DNA of 64,000 nucleotides from JAYOEY01 sp038116945 (GTDB lineage Bacteria > Pseudomonadota > Alphaproteobacteria > MPNO01 > UBA2964): assembly GCA_038116945.1 (NCBI GenBank), contig JAYOEY010000001.1, forward strand, positions 248,001-312,000, written 5' to 3'. A model generated the notes under the pieces. The model did no database searches and was not told the DNA's origin. It saw nothing but the letters and a program-made list of their open reading frames with translations. The translations under genes were made by a program, and so were the position numbers. This document shows positions 15,051 through 23,967 of the stretch, in pieces. Positions within the stretch are counted from its first letter, which is position 1; every line of letters begins with the position of its first letter.

Positions 15051-17387
15051 ATGGTTGAGAAGTTCGGCATCGGCCAACCCGTACCGAGAACAGAGGACCC
15101 CCGACTGCTCACCGGGGGTGGCCGGTACATGGACGACAACACGCTGCCGCGCCAGGCGCGGGCGTTCATCCTGCGTTCGCCCTTCGCACACGCGAAGATA
15201 AAATCGATGGATACGTCTGCGGCAAAGGCAGCGCCGGGCGTCATTGAGGTGCTGACCGGGCAGGATTACGTCGATGACGGGTACGGCATTCTGGAGTGCA
15301 CGCCCAAGCAGAAGCGGCGCGACGGATCGCCGATGTACGAGCCGGTGCGCCGTGTCCTCGTGCTCGACGAGGTCAAGATGGTCGGCGATTACGTCGCGCT
15401 GGTCATTGCCGAGACGCTGGAGCAGGCAAAAGACGCCGCCGAGCTGATCGAGGTCGATTACGACCCGCTTCCGACGGTTTCCACGCCGTACGAGGCGGTG
15501 CAGCCCGGTGCGCCCAAGGTATGGGAAGGTGCCGACGACAACATTTGCTTCGTCCATCTGTGCGGCGACAAGGCGGCGACCGATGCCGCGTTCGACAAGG
15601 CGGCGCATGTGGTGAAAGGGCGGCTGCCGGTCAACCGCAGCGCCCACGCGACGATGGAGCCGCGCGGCGCGATCGGCCACTACGACGAAGCCCGCGATTT
15701 CTGGACGCTCTATACGGCGGTCCATTACCCGTGGCAGGTCCGCGAAGAGCTTTGCAACAAGATCTTCAACCTTCCGGAATCGAAGATGCGGATTGTCTGC
15801 GGCGACATGGGCGGCAGCTTCGGCCTGCGCGGCGGCACCTATCAGGAGGTCGTCCTGGTTCTGTGGGCGTCGAAGCGCATCGGGCGGCCGGTCAAATGGG
15901 TATGCGAGCGGACCGAAGGCTTCATGAGCGATCATCACGGGCGCGACGTTCACTGGGAAGGCGAGATCGCGCTCGACGATAACTACAAGTTCCTCGGCGT
16001 CCGGGCGCAGAGCTGGACCAATGTCGGGGCCTATCTGGCGTCCAAGGGAACGCTGCCGCCGGTCGCCAATCTTGGCACCATGGCGGGGACCTACGACATT
16101 CCGGCGATGCATGTGGATGTCTCGGGAGTCTTTACGAACACCAACCCGATCTGTCCGTTTCGCGGCAATGGAAGGCCGGAAGCGTCCTACGTCATAGAAC
16201 GGCTGATCGACCTGGCGGCGGACGAGCTTTCCGTCGATCCCGCCGAACTGCGGCGTCGCAACCAGATCGCGCCCGAGAATATCCCTTACAAGACGGCGCT
16301 GGTGTTTACCTATGACAGCGGCAATTTCGGGGACAATCTCGAAAAGGCGCTGGTCATGGCGGACTATGACGGCTTCTCCGCCCGTCGAGAGATGTCGGCG
16401 AAGAACGGAAAACTGCGTGGGGTCGGCATTTCGAATTCGATCGAGCGCGCCGGCGCTCCCAGCCTGGAACAGGCCCAGATCGGTTTCGATACGTCGGGGT
16501 CCATCACGCTTCATGTCGGGACCACCCAGCAGGGCCAAGGGCACGAAACGATCTACAAGCAGATCATGGTCGAGACGCTGGGCGTCGATCCCGACAGCAT
16601 CAGCTTCGCGGAAGGTGATACCGCGCTGCTTCCCTTCGGGGGCGGTACCGGCGGTTCGCGCTCGGCGACACTCGGCGGCGGTGCGGTGCTGCGCTGTTCG
16701 CAGAAGATCATCGAGAAAGCGACCAGGATCGCCGCGCACATGCTGGAAGCCGCCGAGGCGGACATCGAGTTCGGCGAAGGCCAGTTCCGCGTCGCCGGTA
16801 CGGACCGGACGATCAGCCTGACGGATGTGGCCAGGGGATCATACAAGCCGGGCGGCATGCCGGGCGATATCGAGCCCGGTCTCAGCGCGACCATGGTGTT
16901 CGAGACGTCGGCCGAAAATTTCCCCAACGGGTGTCATGTCTGCGAGGTCGAGATCGACGAAGAAACGGGCGTGATCGAAATCGTCAGCTACAATGTGGTC
17001 GACGATGTCGGAACGGTTCTGAATCCGCTGACGCTCAAGGGGCAGATCCAGGGCGGCGTTGTCCACGGCGTCGGTCAGGCGCTGCTGGAAGAGATCGTGT
17101 TCGATCCCGACAGCGGTCAGCTCATGTCCGGTTCCTTCATGGATTACGCGATGCCCCGCGCCGACAACCTGTCTTATATCGAGGTTCAGTCGAACCCTTG
17201 CCCGACGGCGACCAATCCGCTCGGCGTAAAGGGCGCGGGCGAAGCCGGTACGGTCGGTGCGGTGCCCGCGGTGATGAACGCGGTCGTCGACGCGCTGTCG
17301 GTCTACGGCATCCGTCATCTCGACATGCCGGCGACGCCGGCGCGGGTGTGGTCGGCAATTCAGGACGCGAAGAAGGCGGCGGCCTGA
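15051..17387 (+). CDS. Xanthine dehydrogenase-family molybdenum hydroxylase, large subunit
   Basis: This 778-residue protein opens with GIGQPVPRTEDPRLLTGGGRY, typical of CoxL/aldehyde oxidase large subunits. It has the active-site loop CPFRGNGRPEA (form-II-like; form-I CO dehydrogenases have AYRCSFR), the pyranopterin-binding GGTGGSRSATLGGG and the catalytic glutamate E731 in GVKGAGEAGTVGA. It should hydroxylate an aldehyde or N-heterocycle with water, using molybdopterin cytosine dinucleotide. The FeS (CoxS) and FAD (CoxM) partners normally beside it are absent from both sides, so it must borrow them or pass electrons differently. An aldehyde product of the adjacent TPP enzymes is an attractive substrate, by inference. 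Confidence 0.9.
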   Translation: MVEKFGIGQPVPRTEDPRLLTGGGRYMDDNTLPRQARAFILRSPFAHAKIKSMDTSAAKAAPGVIEVLTGQDYVDDGYGILECTPKQKRRDGSPMYEPVRRVLVLDEVKMVGDYVALVIAETLEQAKDAAELIEVDYDPLPTVSTPYEAVQPGAPKVWEGADDNICFVHLCGDKAATDAAFDKAAHVVKGRLPVNRSAHATMEPRGAIGHYDEARDFWTLYTAVHYPWQVREELCNKIFNLPESKMRIVCGDMGGSFGLRGGTYQEVVLVLWASKRIGRPVKWVCERTEGFMSDHHGRDVHWEGEIALDDNYKFLGVRAQSWTNVGAYLASKGTLPPVANLGTMAGTYDIPAMHVDVSGVFTNTNPICPFRGNGRPEASYVIERLIDLAADELSVDPAELRRRNQIAPENIPYKTALVFTYDSGNFGDNLEKALVMADYDGFSARREMSAKNGKLRGVGISNSIERAGAPSLEQAQIGFDTSGSITLHVGTTQQGQGHETIYKQIMVETLGVDPDSISFAEGDTALLPFGGGTGGSRSATLGGGAVLRCSQKIIEKATRIAAHMLEAAEADIEFGEGQFRVAGTDRTISLTDVARGSYKPGGMPGDIEPGLSATMVFETSAENFPNGCHVCEVEIDEETGVIEIVSYNVVDDVGTVLNPLTLKGQIQGGVVHGVGQALLEEIVFDPDSGQLMSGSFMDYAMPRADNLSYIEVQSNPCPTATNPLGVKGAGEAGTVGAVPAVMNAVVDALSVYGIRHLDMPATPARVWSAIQDAKKAAA

Positions 17388-17393
17388 CCCTGG

Positions 17394-18311
17394 ATGGGTC
17401 ATTCCGAACGCCCGGTTTCGATCGGAGAGGGCAGGGAGCGGCTGTACGGGACGCTGACCCTGCCGTCATCCGAAGGAAGGGTGGATGCGGTCCTGATCTG
17501 CTCCGGTTCCGGCCCGACCGACCGGAACGGCAACAGCCCGGCGGGGCTCAACAATAACGCGCTCGAAATGGTGGCGCATGCGCTGGCCGGCGAAGGCTTC
17601 GCCTCGATCCGCACCGACAAGCGGGGAATTGGCGAGAGCCAGCCTGCCATGGGGCGGGAAGAAGACCTCCGCTTCGAGACTTTCGTCGACGATACGGTAT
17701 GCTGGGCCCGTTTCCTGAAGGGCATGCCGCGCGTGCGAAACGTGTTCCTGATGGGCCACAGCGAAGGAGCCCTGGTGGCGACGCTTGCGGCGCAGCAATT
17801 CAGGACATCGGGTCTCATCCTGCTGTGCGGCGCAGGTTATCGGGCGGCGGATGTGTTGCGACGACAGGTCGGGGCGCCGGAAGTGGTGGTTCCCGAACCG
17901 TTGATGGGAGAGACCCTGGCGCTTCTCGAGGCGATGGAGGAGGGGCGAACGGTTTCTACCGTTTCGCAGGAACTCATGGGAGCCTACCGGCCGAGCATTC
18001 AGCCCTATCTGATTTCGTGGTTCGCTTACGATCCCGCGACGGCGCTCTCAGAGCTGTCGGTTCCGGCTGTCGTCGTTCACGGGACCACCGATTTTCAGGT
18101 CTCGATGGCGGATGCCGAAAGGCTGAAAGCGGCTCGGGATGACGTGCGCCTGATCAAGATCGAAGGCATGAACCACGTGCTCAAAACCGCGCCGGCGGAC
18201 CGGCAGGATAATTACGCGACCTATTTCAAGCCGTTGCTGCCGCTTGCGCCGGGCCTGATGCCGCCCATCGTGGAATTCCTGCATCGGGCCCCGGTGGGCA
18301 ACGACCGGTAA
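17394..18311 (+). CDS. Alpha/beta hydrolase
   Basis: This 305-residue protein has the serine nucleophile S123 in MGHSEGAL, an oxyanion region ICSGSGPTDRNGN, the acid in VVHGTTDFQVS and the base in EGMNHVLK. The layout resembles the dipeptidyl aminopeptidase/acylaminoacyl peptidase-like esterases (EstA/YqiA-type). No signal peptide is visible, so it is cytoplasmic. It begins 6 bases after the molybdenum hydroxylase stop and so is co-transcribed. The substrate is unknown; an ester or thioester in the same route is possible. Confidence 0.85.
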   Translation: MGHSERPVSIGEGRERLYGTLTLPSSEGRVDAVLICSGSGPTDRNGNSPAGLNNNALEMVAHALAGEGFASIRTDKRGIGESQPAMGREEDLRFETFVDDTVCWARFLKGMPRVRNVFLMGHSEGALVATLAAQQFRTSGLILLCGAGYRAADVLRRQVGAPEVVVPEPLMGETLALLEAMEEGRTVSTVSQELMGAYRPSIQPYLISWFAYDPATALSELSVPAVVVHGTTDFQVSMADAERLKAARDDVRLIKIEGMNHVLKTAPADRQDNYATYFKPLLPLAPGLMPPIVEFLHRAPVGNDR

Positions 18312-18313
18312 AG

Positions 18314-18342
18314 AAAAGGGCGGGAATCTATCCCGCCCTTTT
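18314..18342. terminator. Bidirectional rho-independent terminator
   Basis: A 12-bp perfect stem (18314-18325 with 18331-18342) encloses a 5-base loop. The stem starts with AAAA and ends with TTTT, so it can work in both directions. It sits between convergent genes, the alpha/beta hydrolase and an FMN oxidase. Confidence 0.9.
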
Positions 18343-18364
18343 CAAATGATACAGAATTATCCGG

Positions 18365-19438
18365 TCAGGGGATCGGCCCGTTCAAATGCGGGAACGCGCT
18401 GTGCTCGTGCGGCAGGCGGACCCATGGGGCCTTGGTGACGTAGCTCGGGCTGAGCTGGTCGAGGCTGGTCACGCCGATCAGCCCCATGCAGGTCGTGATT
18501 TCCCGTTCAAGCAGGGTCAGGCAGTGCACCAGCCCGGGGGCGCCGGCCGCGCCGAGCGCCCAGGCCTGGAGCCGCCCGATTCCGACCGCGTCGGCCCCAA
18601 GGGCCAGCGCCTTGATGATGTCGGTGCCGCGGGTGAACCCCCCGTCGATGACGACGGTGGCCTTGCCGTCGACCGCTTCGACGATTTCCGGAAGCATGTC
18701 CATGTTGCCCAGCACCTGATCGAGCTGGCGTCCGCCATGGTTGGAGATATAGATGGCATCGACGCCGTGCTCGACGGCGATGGCGGCATCCTCGCCGGTC
18801 TGTATGCCTTTGACGAAGAACGGCCGGCCGTCGATTTCGTCCTTGACCATTTTCACCGTGTCCCAGGTGATTTTCTTCTGCCAGTCGCGCGATGCTACGC
18901 GCCGCAGCGCCAGCTGGGTCGGGCTCAGCCGTTCCCGGTTGCCGTAGAAGGCCGAGTCGACCGTCAGCGTCACCTGAGAATAGTTCGACGCCTTGACCCG
19001 CTTGATCAGGTCCTTGATCCACTGGTCGTCGCCGCGCACGTAGATCTGGAAGTTCTTGGGGTGCGGCGTGTTGTCGCCGATGACTTCGAGCTCAGGCTGG
19101 GTCACGGTGGAAATGAAATTCTGGACGCCGAACTCCTCCGCCGCGGTATCGACGTCGAGCGCGCCGTTCGGCGAGAAATTCTGGATCGAGCCCATCGGCG
19201 CGAGAAACACGGGGATACGCATCTTGACGCCCAGCATTTCGCAGGACGTGTCGATATCGCTGACATCGCGGCAGACGCGCGGGCGGAGCGCGAGGCTGTC
19301 GATCGCCATGCGGTTTCGCCGCAGGCTGGTTTCGCTTTCGGCGGCGCCGCAGACATAGTCCCACGCATCCTGAACCATGTTGCGGCGGGCCATGAGGATC
19401 ATGTCATGGGCGGTGTGAAAGAGGACTTCGTCGCTCAT
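18365..19438 (-). CDS. FMN-dependent 2-hydroxyacid oxidase/dehydrogenase (second copy)
   Basis: This 357-residue FMN hydroxyacid oxidase has PVFLAPMGSIQNF, QIYVRGDDQW, LTVDSAFYGNRER, the catalytic SNHGGRQLD, VVIDGGFTRGTDIIKALALGA and GIGRLQAWALGAAG. The start is chosen at 19438 (MSDEVLFH), directly after GGAGAACAAG; an upstream in-frame ATG at 19486 lacks such a site and would run into the spacer of the next gene. It follows the paralogue at 19467-20534 by 28 bases, so the two form a small operon. The substrate is an unknown 2-hydroxyacid. The loop after the barrel strand with TVDSAFY differs from both other copies, so specificity probably differs. Confidence 0.9.
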   Translation of the reverse strand: MSDEVLFHTAHDMILMARRNMVQDAWDYVCGAAESETSLRRNRMAIDSLALRPRVCRDVSDIDTSCEMLGVKMRIPVFLAPMGSIQNFSPNGALDVDTAAEEFGVQNFISTVTQPELEVIGDNTPHPKNFQIYVRGDDQWIKDLIKRVKASNYSQVTLTVDSAFYGNRERLSPTQLALRRVASRDWQKKITWDTVKMVKDEIDGRPFFVKGIQTGEDAAIAVEHGVDAIYISNHGGRQLDQVLGNMDMLPEIVEAVDGKATVVIDGGFTRGTDIIKALALGADAVGIGRLQAWALGAAGAPGLVHCLTLLEREITTCMGLIGVTSLDQLSPSYVTKAPWVRLPHEHSAFPHLNGPIP

Positions 19439-19466
19439 CTTGTTCTCCAGTACGGGAAGGGGTCGT

Positions 19467-20534
19467 TTACAGAATCTGTCCGCCAAGATGCGGGAACGCG
19501 CTCATTTCGTGGGGTGGCGCGACCGGACGGGCCTTTGCGAGCTGCGAGGGCCCAAGCCCGGAGAGCGAGGTAACGCCGAGCAGCCCCATGGCGATCTTGA
19601 TTTCGTCTTCGAGGATCGTCAGGCAGTCGATAATGGCATCCTTGCCGCCGGCGCCGAGCGCCCAGGCCTGCAGCTTGCCGATGCCGACCGCGTTGGCGCC
19701 GAGAGCAATGGCTTTCACCACATCGCTGCCGCGGACGAACCCGCCATCGACATAAATTTCCGCCCGTCCTTCGACCGCGTCGACGATGCGCGGCAGGACG
19801 TCGATCGTCGCCCGGTCGTAATCGAGTTGCCGTCCGCCGTGGTTGGAGACATAGACGGCGGCCGCCCCGTGTTCGACGGCCATCTTTGCATCCGCCGCCG
19901 TGCTGACGCCTTTCAGGATCATCGGCCCGTCCCAGATTTCGGCCATCCGGTCCCACACATCCCAGTCCAGCCCGGCAAGGTATTCGCGGCCTTCGGCGTT
20001 GCGCCGCGTCGGCGGGATCCAGCCATGCATCATCTGGCGTTCGCGGTTGCTGTAGACGGCGGCATCGACGGTCACGGTCAGGGCGAAAAATCCGGCGGCC
20101 CTGACTGCGGTGAGCAACTCCTCGATCCATCCGTCATCGCCGCGAACATAAATCTGATAGATCTTGGCATGAGGGCTGTTTGCACCGATATCCTTGAAGT
20201 GAGGCTGGGTGTGGCCGCTCAGCATGTTGACGATGCCGTATTCCTCCGCCGCGTCGTCGGACGCCTTCGCGCCTTCGGGATGGATGAGCTGCAGCGAGGC
20301 GACAGGCGCGAGAAAGAGCGGCAGGCGCGACTGTTGACCGAGGATGGTGGTCGAATAGTCGATTTCGGTAATGTCCGTCAGCACGCGCGGCCGGAAAGCG
20401 ATCGAATCGAGCGCCATGCGGTTGCGTCGCATCGCCGTTTCGCTCTCGCTGCCGCCGCAGACATAGTCCCACACCGGGCCCGTTGCGTTGCGGCGGGCAT
20501 GCTTGATGATTTCGTGGTTTGTCAGGAACGTCAT
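19467..20534 (-). CDS. FMN-dependent 2-hydroxyacid oxidase/dehydrogenase (third copy)
   Basis: This 355-residue protein has the full set of FMN hydroxyacid oxidase motifs: PLFLAPVASLQ, QIYVRGDDGW, VTVDAAVYSNRERQ, SNHGGRQLD, YVDGGFVRGSDVVKAIALGA and GIGKLQAWALGAGG. It is more like the 18365 copy than the 4760 copy at the N-terminus, with a shared WDYVCGGSESE-type block. First gene of a two-gene minus-strand operon, divergent from a TauD-family oxygenase; the 163-base intergenic region has two short inverted repeats. Function expected: oxidation of a 2-hydroxyacid to the 2-oxoacid. Confidence 0.9.
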   Translation of the reverse strand: MTFLTNHEIIKHARRNATGPVWDYVCGGSESETAMRRNRMALDSIAFRPRVLTDITEIDYSTTILGQQSRLPLFLAPVASLQLIHPEGAKASDDAAEEYGIVNMLSGHTQPHFKDIGANSPHAKIYQIYVRGDDGWIEELLTAVRAAGFFALTVTVDAAVYSNRERQMMHGWIPPTRRNAEGREYLAGLDWDVWDRMAEIWDGPMILKGVSTAADAKMAVEHGAAAVYVSNHGGRQLDYDRATIDVLPRIVDAVEGRAEIYVDGGFVRGSDVVKAIALGANAVGIGKLQAWALGAGGKDAIIDCLTILEDEIKIAMGLLGVTSLSGLGPSQLAKARPVAPPHEMSAFPHLGGQIL

Positions 20535-20569
20535 GTAACCCTTTTCTCCCCGCCCGAAGCGCGCACCGG

Positions 20570-20619
20570 TTGTTCCGGAATCAACAATCGGGCTGCGAAT
20601 GTTAGTGTTGGGACAACAC
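20570..20619. promoter_or_regulatory. Divergent regulatory region with two inverted repeats
   Basis: Between the divergent FMN oxidase and TauD genes lie TTGTT (20570-20574) with AACAA (20583-20587), and GTGTTG (20605-20610) with CAACAC (20614-20619) around GGA. Both are short and imperfect in spacing relative to each other, but their position fits operators. A possible promoter for the plus-strand gene is TTTTCA (20663-20668), 17 bases, TAGAAT (20686-20691). Confidence 0.35.
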
Positions 20620-20697
20620 CTTGTCGATAGAGGCGCGGCGCATTTTTAGATGCAAATGCCTATTTTCATGCCGTATTTGCGGGTATAGAATCGCGTT

Positions 20698-21795
20698 ATG
20701 GCAAATGCTGAAATCAGGGAAGAAGTGTCGCGGATGCGAAGGCCCGTTGCGCCTCTTCAGCCCGTCGTCGATCCCGCGGCCTGGACGCGGGAAGACCTTG
20801 CCGCAGACCAGAGCTGGATTCACACACTGACCAGCGGTGATATAGCAGAGCTTGACGCGGTCATCGCCGATCTCGAACCACGAATCGAGAGCGTTCTTGA
20901 AGTCGACCGGGACGATTTTGCGTTGCCGACGCTTGGCGCGAAGCTTGATGCCGTTGCCGATGACATCGTCAACGGCAGAGGTCTAGCGGTCGTTCGCGGC
21001 GTGCCGGTTGAAAGGTATTCGCGTCTGCAGGCGGCGATTGCCTTCTGGTGCATAGGGCTGCATGTCGGAGATCCGGTTTCGCAGAATTCGAAAGGGCATC
21101 TCCTCGGGCATGTCGCCGATCTTGGCGGCACGACTCTCGCCAATCCGAACAACCGCGGGTATCAGACGCACGAACAGCTGCCGTTCCATTGCGATTCCTG
21201 CGATGTCGTCAGCCTTCTCTGCCTGCATCCCGCGAAATCGGGCGGTCTCAGCACGGTCACGAGTTCGTTGAACATCTATAACCGGATGCTTGAAAGCCAT
21301 CCGGAACTGGCGGCGGCCCTGGCCGAGCCGATCTACCGGGACCGGAGGAACGAAATACCCGAAGGAAAGGAACCGTGGTTCCAGCTACCGGTTTTCAATT
21401 TCGAGGCGGGTTACATGACGGTGAGCTGGCAGGGGGGCTACATAAGGTCCGCCAGCCGGTTTGAGGAACTTCCGCCCCAGTCGCAGGCGCTGAAGTATGC
21501 GCTGGACCTGTTCGCGAAGATGGCGCGGGAACTGGCCTACGGCATGGATTTCGAGCAGGGAGATATCCAGTTCCTGCACAATCACGTGACGGTGCATTCC
21601 CGGACTGAGTTCGAGGATTTCCCCGAGCCGGAACGGAGGCGGAATCTCTTGCGCCTGTGGCTTGCGACGCCGGGCGGCCGTCCGTTGGCGCCGGCCTACC
21701 GGAATCGTTACGGTCATCTGGGTCCGGAAGACCGGCCGGCGGGCGGCATTTTGGTTCCCGGAACAAAGTTTCGGGCGCCGCTTTATCCCGAATAG
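20698..21795 (+). CDS. TauD/TfdA-family 2-oxoglutarate/Fe(II) dioxygenase
   Basis: This 365-residue protein has the HxD iron motif H164-C-D166 in LPFHCDSCDV, preceded by DLGGTTLANPNNRG. A distal histidine lies in HNHVTVHSRTEFED, and the 2-oxoglutarate arginine follows in RRNLLRLWL. TauD/TfdA enzymes hydroxylate an unactivated carbon using 2-oxoglutarate and oxygen, often to release sulfite, amine or phenol; the substrate is not evident. If the promoter with TAGAAT at 20686 is real, the ATG at 20698 would be nearly leaderless; the in-frame ATG at 20734, with AAGAAG upstream, is a credible alternative start giving 353 residues. Confidence 0.85.
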   Translation: MANAEIREEVSRMRRPVAPLQPVVDPAAWTREDLAADQSWIHTLTSGDIAELDAVIADLEPRIESVLEVDRDDFALPTLGAKLDAVADDIVNGRGLAVVRGVPVERYSRLQAAIAFWCIGLHVGDPVSQNSKGHLLGHVADLGGTTLANPNNRGYQTHEQLPFHCDSCDVVSLLCLHPAKSGGLSTVTSSLNIYNRMLESHPELAAALAEPIYRDRRNEIPEGKEPWFQLPVFNFEAGYMTVSWQGGYIRSASRFEELPPQSQALKYALDLFAKMARELAYGMDFEQGDIQFLHNHVTVHSRTEFEDFPEPERRRNLLRLWLATPGGRPLAPAYRNRYGHLGPEDRPAGGILVPGTKFRAPLYPE

Positions 21796-21853
21796 AAACA
21801 TGGTGTAATATTGTTCCAATAAGCGTCCGCATCGGACATGACAGGAGAGTGAG

Positions 21854-23068
21854 ATGGAACTACCGACAAGTGACCGCTATCACAAGATGAGCGTCGACAG
21901 CTTCAACACCGAGAAGCTGCTCACCAATGCCGCGCGCCAGCGCGACGCCCGTAAGTTCAACGAGTTTCCGATCGTCGATGCGGATGCGCATCAGTACGAA
22001 AGCGAATCGTTCAACGAAGTCCTCGAATACATCGAAGATGACGTCATCCATCAGCTTGCCTCCGCCGCGCCGAATATCCTGAGCCGCGGACGGGGAGGCT
22101 ACCAGCCGATCGGCGGCCGGGTCATGCGTTACCCGCTGCGCAAGATCGAGGAAACGCCGGCGGACGGTACGCATCGCGACATTCATCTGTCACGGCGCTT
22201 CATGGATGCGATGGGCATCGATTATATCGGTCTTTTCCCGACCGGCATGCTGTCGGTCGGGCTTATGCCGCAGGCGGAACTCGAAGTCGCCTATTCGCGC
22301 GCCTATACCAAGTGGCTGATCGAGCGCGTTCTGCCGCACGATCCTCGCGTTCAGGGTTTCGTCTACCTGCCGTTCAACACGCCGGAAGCAGCCTATCAGG
22401 CGGTTCTCGATTTCGGCGATGCGCCCGGCATCATGGGCTTCGTCGTGACCAGCCCGCGCTACAAGCCGATCCATGACAACGCCTATATGAAGACCTACGC
22501 GCTGATCGAAGAGATGGGCAAACCGCTCACCTTCCATTCCGGTCTGAACTGGAACGATCCGCTGATGTCGGTCACCAACCGCTTTATCGCGGCTCATGCG
22601 CTGGGATTCACGCTCTATAACGTGATCCACATGTGCAACTGGATCACCAACGGGCTGAACGAGCGGTTCCCGAAACTGGACGTCGTCTGGACGGAATCGG
22701 GCCTGGCATGGGTGCCGTGGCTGGGGCAGCGTCTCGATAACGATTACAAGATGCGCGTGTCCGAATGCCCGAGCCTCAAGAAGCTGCCGAGCGAATACAT
22801 GAAGGACATGTATTACACCTCGCAGCCGATGGAGATTCCGAACGATCTGTCGTTCCTCGAATCGACCTTCAAGTTCATCAACGCCGAAACCCAACTCCTC
22901 TATGCGTCGGATTATCCGCATTGGGACATGGATCTTCCGAGCACGATCTACGATCTGCCGTTCCTGGACGAAAAGGCGAAGCGGAACATCCTTGGCGGCA
23001 ACGCGATCCGGATCTTCAACATGGATGTTTCGGACCGGTATCCGGACTACCACAAGAACGCGGCCTGA
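21854..23068 (+). CDS. Amidohydrolase-2 family protein, paralogue 1
   Basis: This 404-residue metal-dependent hydrolase/decarboxylase-type protein has a metal site that begins VDADAHQYE (D44-x-H46, not the classical HxH), continues with LTFHSGLNWND and ends in YASDYPHWDMD. Such DxH/ExH variants occur in nonoxidative decarboxylases of the ACMSD group. It shares an N-terminal block FNTEKLLTNAARQRDARK and most of its length with the paralogue at 23968. The start is the ATG after ACAGGAGAGTGAG. First gene of a plus-strand run that includes a Rieske protein; the substrate is unknown. Confidence 0.87.
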   Translation: MELPTSDRYHKMSVDSFNTEKLLTNAARQRDARKFNEFPIVDADAHQYESESFNEVLEYIEDDVIHQLASAAPNILSRGRGGYQPIGGRVMRYPLRKIEETPADGTHRDIHLSRRFMDAMGIDYIGLFPTGMLSVGLMPQAELEVAYSRAYTKWLIERVLPHDPRVQGFVYLPFNTPEAAYQAVLDFGDAPGIMGFVVTSPRYKPIHDNAYMKTYALIEEMGKPLTFHSGLNWNDPLMSVTNRFIAAHALGFTLYNVIHMCNWITNGLNERFPKLDVVWTESGLAWVPWLGQRLDNDYKMRVSECPSLKKLPSEYMKDMYYTSQPMEIPNDLSFLESTFKFINAETQLLYASDYPHWDMDLPSTIYDLPFLDEKAKRNILGGNAIRIFNMDVSDRYPDYHKNAA

Positions 23069-23090
23069 TCGCACCGGGCCCAATGACATG

Positions 23091-23119
23091 CGAAGGCCGG
23101 GGCAAACTCCCGGCCTTCG
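23091..23119 (+). terminator. Stable hairpin after amidohydrolase 1
   Basis: A perfect 11-bp stem (23091-23101 with 23109-23119) and a 7-base loop lie 22 bases after the amidohydrolase stop. Only a weak T/A stretch follows, so it may be a partial terminator or an mRNA-stabilising element between the amidohydrolase and the Rieske gene. Confidence 0.55.
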
Positions 23120-23222
23120 TAATTCGGCTGGAAAACCAGCAAGAAAAGGATGTGCCTGGGTTTGACAGAACCTGGCGGGGCGTTGAAACCTTCAGGCAGG
23201 GAAAGAACACAGAGGAACCAAG

Positions 23223-23594
23223 ATGGCTAAGGAAATACTCGTCGGCAAGACTTCCGATTTCAAGGACGGCGACAAGAAGATCGTTCCGACAAGCGACACG
23301 ATGGAAGTAGGGGTCTATTTCATCAAGGACAAATGGTACGCCTACGCGAACCTGTGCCCGCACCAGGGCGGCCCCGCCTGTGAGGGGATGCTCATGGCAA
23401 AGGTGGAAGAGGTGATCGCGGAAGACAAGACGTATCACGGAATGCGCTTCAATCACGATGAAATGCATATCGTCTGCCCGTGGCATGGATGGGAATTCCG
23501 TATGGATGACGGCGTTGCCTGCGGCGATGCCCAGTGGAAGCTGCGCAGCTATAACGTAGAGGTCCGTGGGGACGAGGTTTATGTCATCGCCTGA
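23223..23594 (+). CDS. Rieske [2Fe-2S] ferredoxin-type protein with an enlarged cluster loop
   Basis: This 123-residue protein carries cluster ligands C45-P-H47 and C85-P-W-H88, plus the usual WYAYANLCPHQGG and CPWHGWEF. Typical Rieske ferredoxins have about 15-17 residues between the two ligand pairs; here there are 37, because about 20 extra residues (roughly 57-78) are inserted. It should transfer one electron, normally to an oxygenase, but no Rieske oxygenase alpha subunit is present in the window. AGAGGAACCAAG precedes the ATG. The stop overlaps the start of the next small gene by 14 bases. Confidence 0.88.
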   Translation: MAKEILVGKTSDFKDGDKKIVPTSDTMEVGVYFIKDKWYAYANLCPHQGGPACEGMLMAKVEEVIAEDKTYHGMRFNHDEMHIVCPWHGWEFRMDDGVACGDAQWKLRSYNVEVRGDEVYVIA

Positions 23595-23934
23595 AAATCC
23601 CGCTACCCAGGATCCCAGAATTGCCGATCTGCCCGAGGGCGGGGAACCGATCGCCGATATCTCCGAGGAAGAGGCCGCCATGCGGGAATTCACCCGCAAG
23701 ATGGCGGCGCTTCCCGAAGGAGAACCGATCCCCGACGAGCTCGTCCAGGAAGGGCTGACCGCGCTGACGCGACTCTATTCGGTCAAGTTCCAGCTCGGCG
23801 AGCGGTGGTCGCCATTTCTGCCGGGACGGGCCGTTCCGGCGACGGCAGCGATGATCATGTGTACGTCGATGATGCGGGCGGTCAATGTCGAGGTTTTCGA
23901 ACTTGGGCTGTGGCAGGCCTGGTCCGGCGCCTGA
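23581..23934 (+). CDS. Small uncharacterised protein coupled to the Rieske gene
   Basis: I do not recognise this 117-residue protein. The N-terminal third is acidic and probably disordered, with DLPEGGEPIADISEEE and a second LPEGEPIPDE. The rest is helical with QEGLTALTRLYSVKFQLG and a C-terminal hydrophobic stretch PATAAMIMCTSMMRAVNVEVFELGLW, not long enough to be certain of a membrane segment. The start is ATG 23581 with GACGAGG just upstream; a GTG at 23566 is an alternative. It overlaps the Rieske gene and is followed after 33 bases by amidohydrolase 2, so a partner or stabiliser of one of these proteins is plausible. Confidence 0.7.
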   Translation: MSSPENPATQDPRIADLPEGGEPIADISEEEAAMREFTRKMAALPEGEPIPDELVQEGLTALTRLYSVKFQLGERWSPFLPGRAVPATAAMIMCTSMMRAVNVEVFELGLWQAWSGA

Positions 23935-23967
23935 TCGACCGTCAATTTTTGCATTCGGGAGAGGGTT

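Noticed and set aside
14991..16739. A 582-codon open frame on the minus strand
   Set aside because: It is antisense to the molybdenum hydroxylase gene, which has clear domain motifs; no ribosome site or known motif in the antisense frame.
21825..21837. GTCCG-CAT-CGGAC inverted repeat before the amidohydrolase gene
   Set aside because: Too short to distinguish from chance in GC-rich DNA and not repeated elsewhere in the window that I could see.
23162..23190. Perfect -35 hexamer TTGACA before the Rieske gene
   Set aside because: No acceptable -10 box lies at 15-19 bases, so a promoter cannot be supported.
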